From assembly GCA_015057605.1 (NCBI GenBank), contig SVDX01000017.1, positions 1 through 54,024 of the forward strand: a DNA stretch of 54,024 bases. Direction: 5' to 3'. Both the position numbers and the translations under genes were made by a program. Numbering within the stretch: position 1 is the stretch's first letter; every line of letters starts with the position of its first letter. Source of the stretch: Lachnospira sp. (GTDB taxonomy: Bacteria > Bacillota > Clostridia > Lachnospirales > Lachnospiraceae). Under the pieces are notes generated by a model, which was not told the DNA's origin, did not search any database, and saw only the letters and a program-made list of their open reading frames with translations. Below, piece after piece: positions 24,997-33,669 of this stretch.

Positions 24997-25947
24997 ATGG
25001 CAAAGACAAAAGTATTTATAGATGGAAGTGAAGGAACAACAGGACTTAGAATATTTGAAAGATTTGCAGAACGTGACGATATAGAATTACTTAAGATTTC
25101 TTCTGAACTTAGAAAAGATCCTGAAGAGATTAAGAAGTTTATTAATGCGTCGGATATAACATTTTTGTGTCTTCCTGACGCAGCAGCCAGAGAAGCAGTT
25201 GCAATGGTTGAAAATGATAATGTAAGAATTATTGATACATCCACAGCTCATAGAACTGAAGATGGCTGGGCATATGGTTATCCGGAATTATCGGAGAAAC
25301 ACAGGGATGCAATTAAGAATGGTAAACGTATAGCAGTTCCAGGCTGTCATGCAACAGGATTTATAACACTTGTATATCCATTAATAGCTGGGAATATTCT
25401 TCCAAAGGATTATCCTATAACAAGCTTTTCATTAACCGGCTACAGCGGTGGTGGAAAGAAAATGATAGCTGAATACGAAGAAGAGGTAAGAGGCATAGAG
25501 CTTGATTCGCCAAGAGAATATGCACTCGGTCAGACTCATAAGCATCTTAAGGAAATGAAGGCTATAACAGGTCTTACAAGAGAGCCTTTATTCTCGCCAA
25601 TAGTGGCTGATTACTATAGTGGAATGGTTGTATCAGTTCCATTTTACACAGATATGTTAAATGGTAAGAATACACCTGAAAGTATTCACAAATACCTTGA
25701 AGAATATTACAAGGATGAGAAATTTATATCAGTAATGCCATTTGGAACAGAGACAGATTATAATGGCTTCCTTGCAGGAAATGGTTGCTCTGGTTGGGAT
25801 GGAATGGAAATCTATGTAACAGGAAACGAAGATAGAATACTTGTTTCAGCAAGATTTGATAATCTTGGAAAAGGAGCTTCGGGTGCAGCAATCCAATGTC
25901 TTAACGTAATGCTTGGATGCGACGAAGCAAAAGGACTAAATTTGTAA
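24997..25947 (+). CDS. argC: N-acetyl-gamma-glutamyl-phosphate reductase, type 2
   Basis: 316 residues. Reduces N-acetylglutamyl phosphate to the semialdehyde with NADPH in arginine synthesis. The N-terminal nucleotide-binding turn is FIDGSEGTTGLR; catalytic C117 lies in VPGCHATGF; His at about 212 region is expected further on. The length and GSEGTTG motif indicate the shorter type 2 enzyme. Start ATG 24997 gives the usual MAKTKVFIDG opening. No other arginine genes are near. Confidence 0.93.
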   Translation: MAKTKVFIDGSEGTTGLRIFERFAERDDIELLKISSELRKDPEEIKKFINASDITFLCLPDAAAREAVAMVENDNVRIIDTSTAHRTEDGWAYGYPELSEKHRDAIKNGKRIAVPGCHATGFITLVYPLIAGNILPKDYPITSFSLTGYSGGGKKMIAEYEEEVRGIELDSPREYALGQTHKHLKEMKAITGLTREPLFSPIVADYYSGMVVSVPFYTDMLNGKNTPESIHKYLEEYYKDEKFISVMPFGTETDYNGFLAGNGCSGWDGMEIYVTGNEDRILVSARFDNLGKGASGAAIQCLNVMLGCDEAKGLNL

Positions 25948-25980
25948 TTAGCAGTAAATATACAAGTTACAAAAAAGAGT

Positions 25981-26107
25981 AAAAAATAACACTTCATAAG
26001 TCAGGTACTTGTAGTCCGTCGGTACTTAGGTGCTGTTCCTTAGCACCTTATGTACCGTTACGTGACGGAAGTAGCGAAAGCGTACCTGCGTTGAAGTGTT
26101 ATTTTTT
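25981..26107. repeat. 127-nt multi-stem inverted repeat with 16-bp perfect ends
   Basis: Outer arms AAAAAATAACACTTCA (25981-25996) and TGAAGTGTTATTTTTT (26092-26107) are perfectly complementary. Nested inside are CAGGTAC/GTACCTG (26002/26082), CCGTC/GACGG (26016/26064), GGTAC/GTACC (26021/26052) and AGGTGCT/AGCACCT (26028/26042) around the loop GTTCCTT. Thus one long hairpin with five consecutive paired blocks. It sits between convergent argC and the HD-GYP gene and has T-runs on both strands, so it can terminate both. Confidence 0.85.
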
Positions 26108-26112
26108 GTTTT

Positions 26113-27747
26113 TTATCCCACACTCTTAATTTCATCAATTACGTTCAAGAAGGCAGCGACTATGATTGGATCAAAGTGTTGTCCGGAACCTTCTTTAATA
26201 ATCTCAACAGCCTTCTCATATGAAAAACTCTTCTTGTATGGTCGTTCAGATATAAGAGCTTCAAATACATCGGTAATAGCCATAATCCTCGCTGGAAGTG
26301 GGATGTCTGTGCCTGCGAGACCACAAGGATAACCTGTTCCGTTCCATTTCTCGTGGTGATAATTAGCAACATCTCGTGCAACCTTAAGATAATCATCGTG
26401 CTCAACTTCTCTTAGAATTTCTTCAATCATATTTGCACCGATTGTAGGATGTGTCTTAATAACGTCAAATTCCTCATCTGTTAATTTGCCAGGTTTACAA
26501 AGAATTGCATCAGGTATAGCAACCTTTCCGATATCATGAAGAGGAGCTGCCTGAATAATATTGCTAACGTTTTCATCTGTAAGTTCGTCTGGATATCGTC
26601 CTTCTCTTCTGAGTTCCATAGCAACTATTTTAACATATGCACTAGTTCTTTTTACGTGGTGTCCGGTTACACCATCTCTTGCCTCAATCATACCGGCCAT
26701 ACTTGTGATTATATTAGTTTGAATGTACTTTAACTGGTCGGTTTGATTAGCAACTTCTTTTTCAAGATTTCTAGTATAGTTATATGTATTTGTAATATCT
26801 TCAAGAACAATCATTTTGCCAGCGACTACATTATCGGAGTAGACTACTTGAATTCTTGCATTATATACACTTTTATCTTTTAAATAATTTTCCTTCGAAT
26901 ATACCAAGCCATATAGAAAATCTACAGTTTGTTTGCTACTGCCTAAATTCAATTCAGGGAAAATATCTTTTGCAGTTTCATTTGCGTAAATCATAGAATT
27001 GGTATTATCCAAAACTACAATACCATTATCCATACTATCCAGTGCAAAGTCCTTTGCCAATTCAAGGGTATCAAAAAACTTATTCTTTATAAAATAAATA
27101 AATAGAATAGATACTGATATTAGGTATGAAGCATTAGTTGCATCATATACTTTAAATACTCCCAAATAATATAATATAAAAGCAATTAAAGGAAGTGAAA
27201 TAGCTGTTGTCATAGCAATGGTCATTTGTTTGGATTGTTTTGTATCTGCCTTAATTAGTTTAATAATACAAACTGTAAGCATAATAACTAGATAAGAAGC
27301 CGATACAATAGTATTTATAATATAAAAAATACCATATCCATGTTCTACATGGGGATAGAGTCCGGTCTCAATCCATATAATATCAGTATAGTATAGATTG
27401 TGACTACTGCTTGTAAGAACTAACATTGCAATAAATGAATGGTAAACAAGCAATGCTCCAAAAACAAATTTGCTAATTGGGATACCATAATACTTAAACA
27501 AGAAAAATAGCATCAAAAAACCAAGATAAACTTTGCCAAAATATGTAACTCTTGTAGCCATAAGTGCTGTATTCATATGAGTAGATGTCATTTCTAACAT
27601 ATATCCTAAAGTATTAATGAATACACAAATATCAAAAGCCAAAAGAATAGAAGATAATTTGGTTGGTTTTACCTTAAGTAAATACACTATTTGAATTAAT
27701 ACAATAGCTAAACCAATTAGCTGAAAAAAAGATAGTACAGTATACAT
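26113..27747 (-). CDS. Seven-TM, PAS-like and HD-GYP cyclic-di-GMP phosphodiesterase
   Basis: 544 residues: seven or eight TM helices (1-222) of the 7TM sensor type, a PAS-like segment (about 235-325, MDNGIVVLDNTNSMIYAN), a coiled linker and a complete HD-GYP domain (about 345-544). HD-GYP residues visible are H404-D405 (LHDIGK), HHEKWNGTGYP at 464-474 and DVFEAL. The family hydrolyses cyclic di-GMP; here the membrane part would sense a ligand. The ATG follows AGAGGTC. It converges with argC. Confidence 0.92.
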   Translation of the reverse strand: MYTVLSFFQLIGLAIVLIQIVYLLKVKPTKLSSILLAFDICVFINTLGYMLEMTSTHMNTALMATRVTYFGKVYLGFLMLFFLFKYYGIPISKFVFGALLVYHSFIAMLVLTSSSHNLYYTDIIWIETGLYPHVEHGYGIFYIINTIVSASYLVIMLTVCIIKLIKADTKQSKQMTIAMTTAISLPLIAFILYYLGVFKVYDATNASYLISVSILFIYFIKNKFFDTLELAKDFALDSMDNGIVVLDNTNSMIYANETAKDIFPELNLGSSKQTVDFLYGLVYSKENYLKDKSVYNARIQVVYSDNVVAGKMIVLEDITNTYNYTRNLEKEVANQTDQLKYIQTNIITSMAGMIEARDGVTGHHVKRTSAYVKIVAMELRREGRYPDELTDENVSNIIQAAPLHDIGKVAIPDAILCKPGKLTDEEFDVIKTHPTIGANMIEEILREVEHDDYLKVARDVANYHHEKWNGTGYPCGLAGTDIPLPARIMAITDVFEALISERPYKKSFSYEKAVEIIKEGSGQHFDPIIVAAFLNVIDEIKSVG

Positions 27748-27832
27748 ATATGACCTCTCTTTGACATAATTTTTAATTTTTTCACGATAAACAAATAAAA
27801 CTACACCAATTATACCAAATTTGCATAAAAAA

Positions 27833-27866
27833 AGGAATACCAGTTTGGTAAAAAACTGATATTCCT
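27833..27866 (-). terminator. Terminator of the sodium symporter gene
   Basis: GGAATACCAGTTT and AAACTGATATTCC form a 13-bp stem with one mismatch; on the minus strand it is followed by TTTTTTT. Confidence 0.85.
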
Positions 27867-27878
27867 AGGAAATTTTCC

Positions 27879-29393
27879 CTATTTTTCTCTTAAAGAAGTT
27901 TTTTCTGTAACTTCAACTTTTTCATCATAACACTCAAATGTCTTATCAACCATCTCTTTTTTGAGCTTTGGAGTTATTAAGCTAACAATAGGAACTACAA
28001 TGAGTCCTGCTATCATAGCAATCGCTCCGGCATTGATAGGAGATTCAATGTATCCAATAAACATATTAGATAATGTAATGCCTACACCAGCTATAAAGCT
28101 TGCCCATACGGCAGCCTTAGTAACGCCCTTCCAGTATAAACCATATAAGAAAGGAGCAAGGAAAGCACCGGCAAGTGCGCCCCATGAAATACCCATAAGC
28201 TGTGCAATAAATGTAGGTGGGTCAAGAGCAATTACTACAGAAATTACTATAAAGAATACGATAAGCAGTCTCATAATTAAAAGCTGTGTCTTGTCCTTCA
28301 TATCCTTAAATAAGGTTCCTTTTAAGAAATCAAGTGTAAGTGTAGAGCTTGAAGTCAGTACAAGGGATGATAGTGTTGACATTGATGCTGAAAGAACGAG
28401 TACAATGACAATGCCTATAAGTATATCTGGAAGAGTAGAAAGCATAGAAGGAACAATTGCATCGTAGACAACACTTCCGTCTGCATTATGTAGGGCTTCT
28501 GAATCAAACAAACGTCCAAAACCACCAAGGAAATAGCAGCCTCCGGCTACAATAAGAGCAAAAGCTGTTGAAACTATAGTACCTGTTTTAATAGCCTTTT
28601 CATTTTTGATGGCGTAGAATTTCTGCACCATCTGAGGAAGCCCCCAAGTACCAAGAGAAGTAAGTATAACTACGCCTAAAAGGTTAAGTGGGTCAGGACC
28701 AAAAAATGAAACATATGCTCCGGGATGTGCAGTGCTTTCTATTTGGGCAAGAGATTTAACAGCTTCGGTAAATCCCCCCTGTCCATTAAGTACGGAAGCA
28801 ATTACCACAACAATACCTACGAGCATTATTATACCCTGAATAAAGTCATTAATTGCTGTTGCCATATATCCGCCAAGTATTACATATACGCCTGTTAAAA
28901 TGGCCATGGCAATTACGCAAATGGAATAGTCAATATCAAATGCCATACCGAATAATCTTGATAAACCATTGTATACAGATGCAGTGTAAGGTATGAGGAA
29001 AATAAAAGCTATCGCAGAAGCAACAATTCTGAGCGAGCCACTATTATATCTTTTTCCAAAGAAATCAGGCATAGTTGCTGCGTGCAAATGTTGTGTCATA
29101 ACTCTGGTTCTTCTACCCATTAAGACCCATGCAATAAGACTTCCGATAAATGCATTTCCAAGACCAATCCAAGTAGAAGCCAGTCCGTATTTCCATCCAA
29201 ACTGTCCGGCATAGCCTACAAATACTACGGCTGAAAAATAAGATGTACCATAAGCAAAAGCTGTAAGCCAAGGTCCAACCGTTCTTCCACCCAGAACAAA
29301 ATCATTAACATTAGTAGCATGTTTTCTTGAATATATTCCTACGCTTATCATAGATGCAAAGAATATAATTAATAAGATAATTTTTACTGCCAT
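27879..29393 (-). CDS. Sodium:solute symporter (SSS family, PutP-like)
   Basis: 504 residues with about 13 TM segments and the SSS-family pattern: DFVLGGRTVGPWLTAFAYG in TM1-2 region, AGGCYFLGGFGR, and SASMSTLSSLVLTSSS, whose Ser/Thr cluster matches the Na+ site. Closest in style to PutP/PanF; proline is a reasonable but unproved substrate. A TTG further out overlaps the GGAGG site itself, so the start is ATG 29393 (MAVKIILL). Single-gene transcript ended by the terminator at 27833-27866. Confidence 0.88.
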   Translation of the reverse strand: MAVKIILLIIFFASMISVGIYSRKHATNVNDFVLGGRTVGPWLTAFAYGTSYFSAVVFVGYAGQFGWKYGLASTWIGLGNAFIGSLIAWVLMGRRTRVMTQHLHAATMPDFFGKRYNSGSLRIVASAIAFIFLIPYTASVYNGLSRLFGMAFDIDYSICVIAMAILTGVYVILGGYMATAINDFIQGIIMLVGIVVVIASVLNGQGGFTEAVKSLAQIESTAHPGAYVSFFGPDPLNLLGVVILTSLGTWGLPQMVQKFYAIKNEKAIKTGTIVSTAFALIVAGGCYFLGGFGRLFDSEALHNADGSVVYDAIVPSMLSTLPDILIGIVIVLVLSASMSTLSSLVLTSSSTLTLDFLKGTLFKDMKDKTQLLIMRLLIVFFIVISVVIALDPPTFIAQLMGISWGALAGAFLAPFLYGLYWKGVTKAAVWASFIAGVGITLSNMFIGYIESPINAGAIAMIAGLIVVPIVSLITPKLKKEMVDKTFECYDEKVEVTEKTSLREK

Positions 29394-29495
29394 AATAATA
29401 TCCTCCAAATTTCACATATACGCTTTAAAGCGTTAAAGTCATAATGCGATTATATTACAAGTGTTAATAAATGTCAAATATAAATTGAAAAATAG

Positions 29496-29524
29496 TTGAA
29501 ATATCTATCTTTTATATGTAAAAT
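29496..29524 (+). promoter_or_regulatory. Promoter of serS
   Basis: TTGAAA (29496-29501), 17-bp spacer, TAAAAT (29519-29524). The short leader shows no T-box antiterminator. Confidence 0.65.
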
Positions 29525-29569
29525 ATAAGCTATGTTAATATGTAAAAGAAATAAAAGGAGATGACAATA

Positions 29570-30847
29570 ATGATAGATATTAAGTTTTTGAGAGAAAATC
29601 CTGACGTAGTTAAGGAAAATATTAAAAAGAAATTTCAAGAAAAGAAGCTTCCTTTGGTAGATGAGGTTATTGAACTTGATGCCAAAGCAAGGGCTACACA
29701 GCAGGAAGCGGATGCACTTAGAGCAAATAAGAACAAGATTGCTAAGCAGATTGGTGCTCTTATGGCTCAGGGTAAGAAGGAAGAGGCAGAAGAAGTTAAG
29801 AAGGAAGTTGCTAAGAATTCAGCACGTCTTGCGGAATTAGAAGTACTTGAAGCAGAGCTTGCTGAGAAGGTTAAGAATATTATGATGGTTATTCCTAATA
29901 TTATTGACCCTAGTGTACCAATTGGTAAGGATGATAGTGAAAATGTTGAGGTACAGAAATACGGCGAACCGCTTGTTCCTGATTTTGAAGTACCATATCA
30001 TACAGAAATTATGGAAAAGCTTAATGGAATAGACCTTGATAGTGCAAGAAGAGTTGCTGGAAATGGCTTTTATTATCTTATGGGAGATATCGCAAGACTT
30101 CACTCAGCAGTTATTTCATACGCCAGAGATTTTATGATAGACAGAGGATTCACATATTGTATACCGCCATTTATGATTAGAAGCGATGTTGTAACAGGTG
30201 TTATGAGTTTCGATGAGATGGAAGCGATGATGTACAAGATTGAGGGAGAAGATTTATACTTAATCGGTACGAGTGAACATTCTATGATTGGTAAATTTAT
30301 TGATACAATTATTCCTGAAGCAGAGCTTCCGCATACGCTTACAAGCTATTCGCCATGTTTTAGAAAAGAAAAGGGTGCACATGGTATAGAAGAGAGAGGT
30401 GTATACCGTATCCATCAGTTTGAAAAGCAGGAGATGGTAGTTGTATGTAAACCGGAAGACAGTATGATGTGGTTTGAAAAGTTATGGCAGAATACAGTTG
30501 ATTTATTCAGAAGTCTTGATATTCCGGTTAGAACACTTGAGTGTTGTTCGGGTGACCTTGCGGATCTTAAGGTTAAATCTATTGACGTTGAGGCATGGTC
30601 TCCAAGACAAAATAAGTATTTTGAAGTAGGTAGCTGTTCTAATCTGGGAGATGCACAGGCCAGAAGACTTAAGATTAGGGTAAATGGAACAGAAGGCAAA
30701 TATTTTGCACATACACTTAATAATACAGTTGTTGCTCCGCCTAGAATGCTTATAGCATTTTTAGAAAACAATTTGAATGCAGATGGAAGTATAAGAATTC
30801 CGGAAGCGCTTAGACCATATATGGGTGGAAAAACAGAAATCAGATAA
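29570..30847 (+). CDS. serS: Seryl-tRNA synthetase
   Basis: 425 residues. Charges tRNA-Ser with serine. The N-terminal long coiled-coil arm (about 30-105, charged Lys/Glu/Ala) binds the long variable arm; the catalytic core has motif 2 (SPCFRKEKG...YRIHQFEK) and motif 3 (NNTVVAPPRMLIAFLEN). The first in-frame ATG (29561) abuts the AAAGGAG site; the ATG at 29570 gives the classical MIDIKFLREN start. Confidence 0.97.
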   Translation: MIDIKFLRENPDVVKENIKKKFQEKKLPLVDEVIELDAKARATQQEADALRANKNKIAKQIGALMAQGKKEEAEEVKKEVAKNSARLAELEVLEAELAEKVKNIMMVIPNIIDPSVPIGKDDSENVEVQKYGEPLVPDFEVPYHTEIMEKLNGIDLDSARRVAGNGFYYLMGDIARLHSAVISYARDFMIDRGFTYCIPPFMIRSDVVTGVMSFDEMEAMMYKIEGEDLYLIGTSEHSMIGKFIDTIIPEAELPHTLTSYSPCFRKEKGAHGIEERGVYRIHQFEKQEMVVVCKPEDSMMWFEKLWQNTVDLFRSLDIPVRTLECCSGDLADLKVKSIDVEAWSPRQNKYFEVGSCSNLGDAQARRLKIRVNGTEGKYFAHTLNNTVVAPPRMLIAFLENNLNADGSIRIPEALRPYMGGKTEIR

Positions 30848-30866
30848 TAATTAATTTTAAATGGTG

Positions 30867-30905
30867 AATGGAGCTGAGATTTGAATTAGCAGCTCCATTT
30901 ATTTA
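30867..30905 (+). terminator. Terminator between serS and truA
   Basis: AATGGAGCTG (30867-30876) pairs with CAGCTCCATT (30890-30899), followed by TATTTA. Ends serS, so truA has its own start of transcription or depends on read-through. Confidence 0.75.
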
Positions 30906-30926
30906 ACTTTATAGGATGTGAAATGT

Positions 30927-31664
30927 ATGCCAAATTATAAGCTGACAATTGCATATGATGGCAGGAGATATAATGGTTGGCAGAAGCAACCGGGTTCGAC
31001 GAATACTATTCAGGGAAAACTTGAAGAAATTTGCGGAAGGCTTTTGAACGAGCAGGTCGAGGTCGTAGGCTCCGGAAGAACTGATGCGGGTGTACATGCC
31101 ATTGGTCAGGTTGCAAATGTTAAGACAAATTCAAGTATATTGCCGGATGAATTATTAAATGGATTAAATGATCATCTTCCGAAGGATATAAGAGTAAAAA
31201 ACGTAGAAAAGGTAAATGACAGATTTCATTCCAGACTTAATGCTGTAGGCAAACATTATTCTTATAGGATAGATAATGGAAGAGTGGCAGATTTATTTAC
31301 GAGAAAATATTCTACAAGAGTGGAAAAACCGTTAGATGTAGAAAGAATGAGACAAGCAGCTTATTATTTAATTGGTGAGCATGACTTTACTAGTTTTTGT
31401 ACTAATTCGGGTAAGAAAAAGTCAAAAGTGAGAATTATCTACAGCATAGATATTATAAATGTAAATGGAAAAATAAGTATAGATATTCATGGCAATGGAT
31501 TTTTGTACAATATGATTAGAATTATTTCAGGAACACTTATTGAGGTAGGACTAGGTAAGAAAAATCCAGAGGAAGTCAAGGATATACTTGAAGCATTAGA
31601 CAGAAGTAAAGCAGGAATAACAGCTCCGTCAACAGGGTTGTTCCTTGTAAGTGTAGATTATTAG
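30927..31664 (+). CDS. truA: tRNA pseudouridine synthase A
   Basis: 245 residues. Makes pseudouridine at positions 38-40 of tRNAs. Catalytic Asp lies in GSGRTDAGVHA; other family motifs are YDGRRYNGWQKQPG at the N-terminus, FHSRLNAVGKHYSY and GNGFLYNMIRII. GTG 30918 is in frame, but ATG 30927 is better spaced from AGGA. It opens a probable seven-gene operon reaching the exonuclease at 35920. Confidence 0.95.
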   Translation: MPNYKLTIAYDGRRYNGWQKQPGSTNTIQGKLEEICGRLLNEQVEVVGSGRTDAGVHAIGQVANVKTNSSILPDELLNGLNDHLPKDIRVKNVEKVNDRFHSRLNAVGKHYSYRIDNGRVADLFTRKYSTRVEKPLDVERMRQAAYYLIGEHDFTSFCTNSGKKKSKVRIIYSIDIINVNGKISIDIHGNGFLYNMIRIISGTLIEVGLGKKNPEEVKDILEALDRSKAGITAPSTGLFLVSVDY

Positions 31665-31683
31665 CAATGGAGGTTGGTGCAAA

Positions 31684-32385
31684 ATGGCATTTATAGAATT
31701 TAAAAATGTTGTAAAAGAATATAAAATGGGTGAGGTAATAACTCATGCACTAAAGGGGGCAAGCTTTAGCATTGAAGAAGGAGAACTGATTATAATATTA
31801 GGTGCTTCAGGTGCAGGTAAGACAACGGCTCTTAACATTCTTGGAGGAATGGATACGGCGACTTCAGGAGAGGTAATCGTTGGAGATAAGATTATTACTG
31901 ATTTGAAGGATAAGGAGCTTGTTAAGTACAGAAGAGAGGATATAGGATTTGTATTTCAGTTTTATAATCTTGTACAGAATCTTACAGCAGTTGAAAATGT
32001 TGAATTAGCGACACAGATTTGTAAAAATTCTCTTGAACCGGTAGAGGTTCTTGAAAAGGTTGGACTTGCTGACAGAATACACAATTTTCCATCACAGTTA
32101 TCGGGTGGTGAGCAGCAGAGAGTTGCAATAGCAAGAGCGATAGCAAAGAACCCTAAGTTGTTGTTATGCGATGAGCCAACGGGCGCTCTTGACTATAATA
32201 CAGGTAAACAGATATTACAATTATTACAGGATACCTGTCGTAAGGAAAAAATGACGGTTGTTATAATAACTCACAACTCTGCACTTGCACCGATGGCAGA
32301 TAAAGTAGTGAGATTTAAAAATGGAGAGGTTAGGGATGTAAAAATAAATGAAAATCCTACACCGATAGAGGAGATAGAATGGTAA
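31684..32385 (+). CDS. ABC transporter ATPase, MacB/LolD type, without adjacent permease
   Basis: 233 residues: Walker A GASGAGKTT, Q-loop FVFQFYNL, signature LSGGEQQRVAIARA, Walker B LLLCDEPTGALD and H-loop ITHNS. It is the type that drives FtsX/MacB permeases. GGAGG ribosome site. No FtsX-like permease is found beside it; the next gene is a GNAT that starts within its last codons. Confidence 0.92.
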   Translation: MAFIEFKNVVKEYKMGEVITHALKGASFSIEEGELIIILGASGAGKTTALNILGGMDTATSGEVIVGDKIITDLKDKELVKYRREDIGFVFQFYNLVQNLTAVENVELATQICKNSLEPVEVLEKVGLADRIHNFPSQLSGGEQQRVAIARAIAKNPKLLLCDEPTGALDYNTGKQILQLLQDTCRKEKMTVVIITHNSALAPMADKVVRFKNGEVRDVKINENPTPIEEIEW

Positions 32386-32822
32386 ATTATGTTATTAAAA
32401 AAGAGAATGAAGATATATCAGATTCAAGAGAAATAAGGAGAAAAGTATTTATTGAAGAACAGAAGGTTCCAGCGGAGCTTGAATTTGATGAATATGATAG
32501 TACGGCATTGCATCTTATTGCATATGAAGATGGAAAAGCTGTTGCAACATCAAGACTTGCGTTTGTAGACGGGCATTATAAAATAGGCAGAGTTGCCGTT
32601 TTAAAAGAAGAAAGAGGCAAGAGGTATGGCGATTACGTCGTAAGAAATATGCTAGACAAAGCATTTTCGGATGGAATAGAAGAGATTTATGTTGGAGCAC
32701 AAATCCAGGCAAGAGGTTTTTATGAGACAATAGGCTTTAGAGCAATTAATGAAGAGATTTATGATGAGGCAGGAATACCTCACGTTATGATGAAGATAGT
32801 TAATCAGGGAGGAAATAATTAA
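32379..32822 (+). CDS. GNAT-family N-acetyltransferase (YjcF/ElaA-like)
   Basis: 147 residues with the pattern REIRRKVFIEEQKVPAELEFDEYD at the N-terminus and the acetyl-CoA loop RVAVLKEERGKRYG. This layout is typical of YjcF-type GNATs. ATG overlaps the ABC gene by 7 bp and its stop overlaps the patatin ATG (TAATG). Substrate unknown. Confidence 0.85.
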   Translation: MVNYVIKKENEDISDSREIRRKVFIEEQKVPAELEFDEYDSTALHLIAYEDGKAVATSRLAFVDGHYKIGRVAVLKEERGKRYGDYVVRNMLDKAFSDGIEEIYVGAQIQARGFYETIGFRAINEEIYDEAGIPHVMMKIVNQGGNN

Positions 32823-33664
32823 TGACAGGTCTTATTTTAGAAGGGGGCGGAATGAGAGGTGCTTATACCGCCGGAGTTTTAGACTTTTTTTTAGATAAAA
32901 AAATAGAATTTGATAATGTGTTCGGAGTATCAGCAGGAGCTGTAAATGCATGCAGTTATTTGTCAAAACAAAGAGGCAGGGCATTCAGAGTAGATATTGA
33001 TTATTTGGAAGAAAAGGAATATGCAGGAATTTCGTGCTTGCTAAAAACAGGAGATTTCTTTGGCGTTGATTTCTGTTATAACAGGATTCCTTATGAACTA
33101 AATCCTTATGATACAGATACATTTAACAGCTACCAAGGAAACTTTTATTCAGTTGTAACTAACTGTGAAACTGGAAAGGCTGAATATATGAAAATTGAAG
33201 ATATGGACAGAGATTTGATTAAAATAAGAGCATCGGCATCTCTTCCGCTATTGTCAAGATTTGTTGAGATTGATGGAATAAAGTATCTGGATGGTGGAGC
33301 GTCTGATTCTATTCCGATTTATCATGCAAGAAAGAGTGGTTGTAAGAAAAACGTTATAGTACTTACAAGAGATAAAAACTATAAAAAATCAAAGAATAGT
33401 ATGATGCCTTTGATTAAGGTTAAATACAGAAAATATCCTGGGCTTGTAAAATGTATGGAAACAAGACATATTGTTTATAATAAAACTCTTAAATATATTG
33501 AGAAACTTGAGGAAGAGGGCAAGGTTGTCGTTATCAGACCAACAAGAGAGGTTAAGATTGGGCGACTTGAAAAGGACAAAGAAAAGCTTACTAATCTATA
33601 TCATTTAGGTTATAAAGATGCAAAAGAAAAGTATCAGGAGTTAGTAGATTATTTATCGAAGTAG
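32822..33664 (+). CDS. Patatin-like phospholipase
   Basis: 280 residues: oxyanion loop GGGMRG (8-13), nucleophile S37 in GVSAG and dyad Asp D157 in LDGGASD. Patatin enzymes cleave acyl groups from membrane lipids; bacterial short members such as this YjjU-like type act inside the cell. The C-terminal part has basic helices. GGAGG ribosome site. Confidence 0.9.
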   Translation: MTGLILEGGGMRGAYTAGVLDFFLDKKIEFDNVFGVSAGAVNACSYLSKQRGRAFRVDIDYLEEKEYAGISCLLKTGDFFGVDFCYNRIPYELNPYDTDTFNSYQGNFYSVVTNCETGKAEYMKIEDMDRDLIKIRASASLPLLSRFVEIDGIKYLDGGASDSIPIYHARKSGCKKNVIVLTRDKNYKKSKNSMMPLIKVKYRKYPGLVKCMETRHIVYNKTLKYIEKLEEEGKVVVIRPTREVKIGRLEKDKEKLTNLYHLGYKDAKEKYQELVDYLSK

Positions 33665-33669
33665 AAAAA

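Noticed and set aside
29409-29569. T-box riboswitch before serS
   Set aside because: The leader is only about 45 nt after the promoter, with no TGGN T-box sequence or antiterminator.
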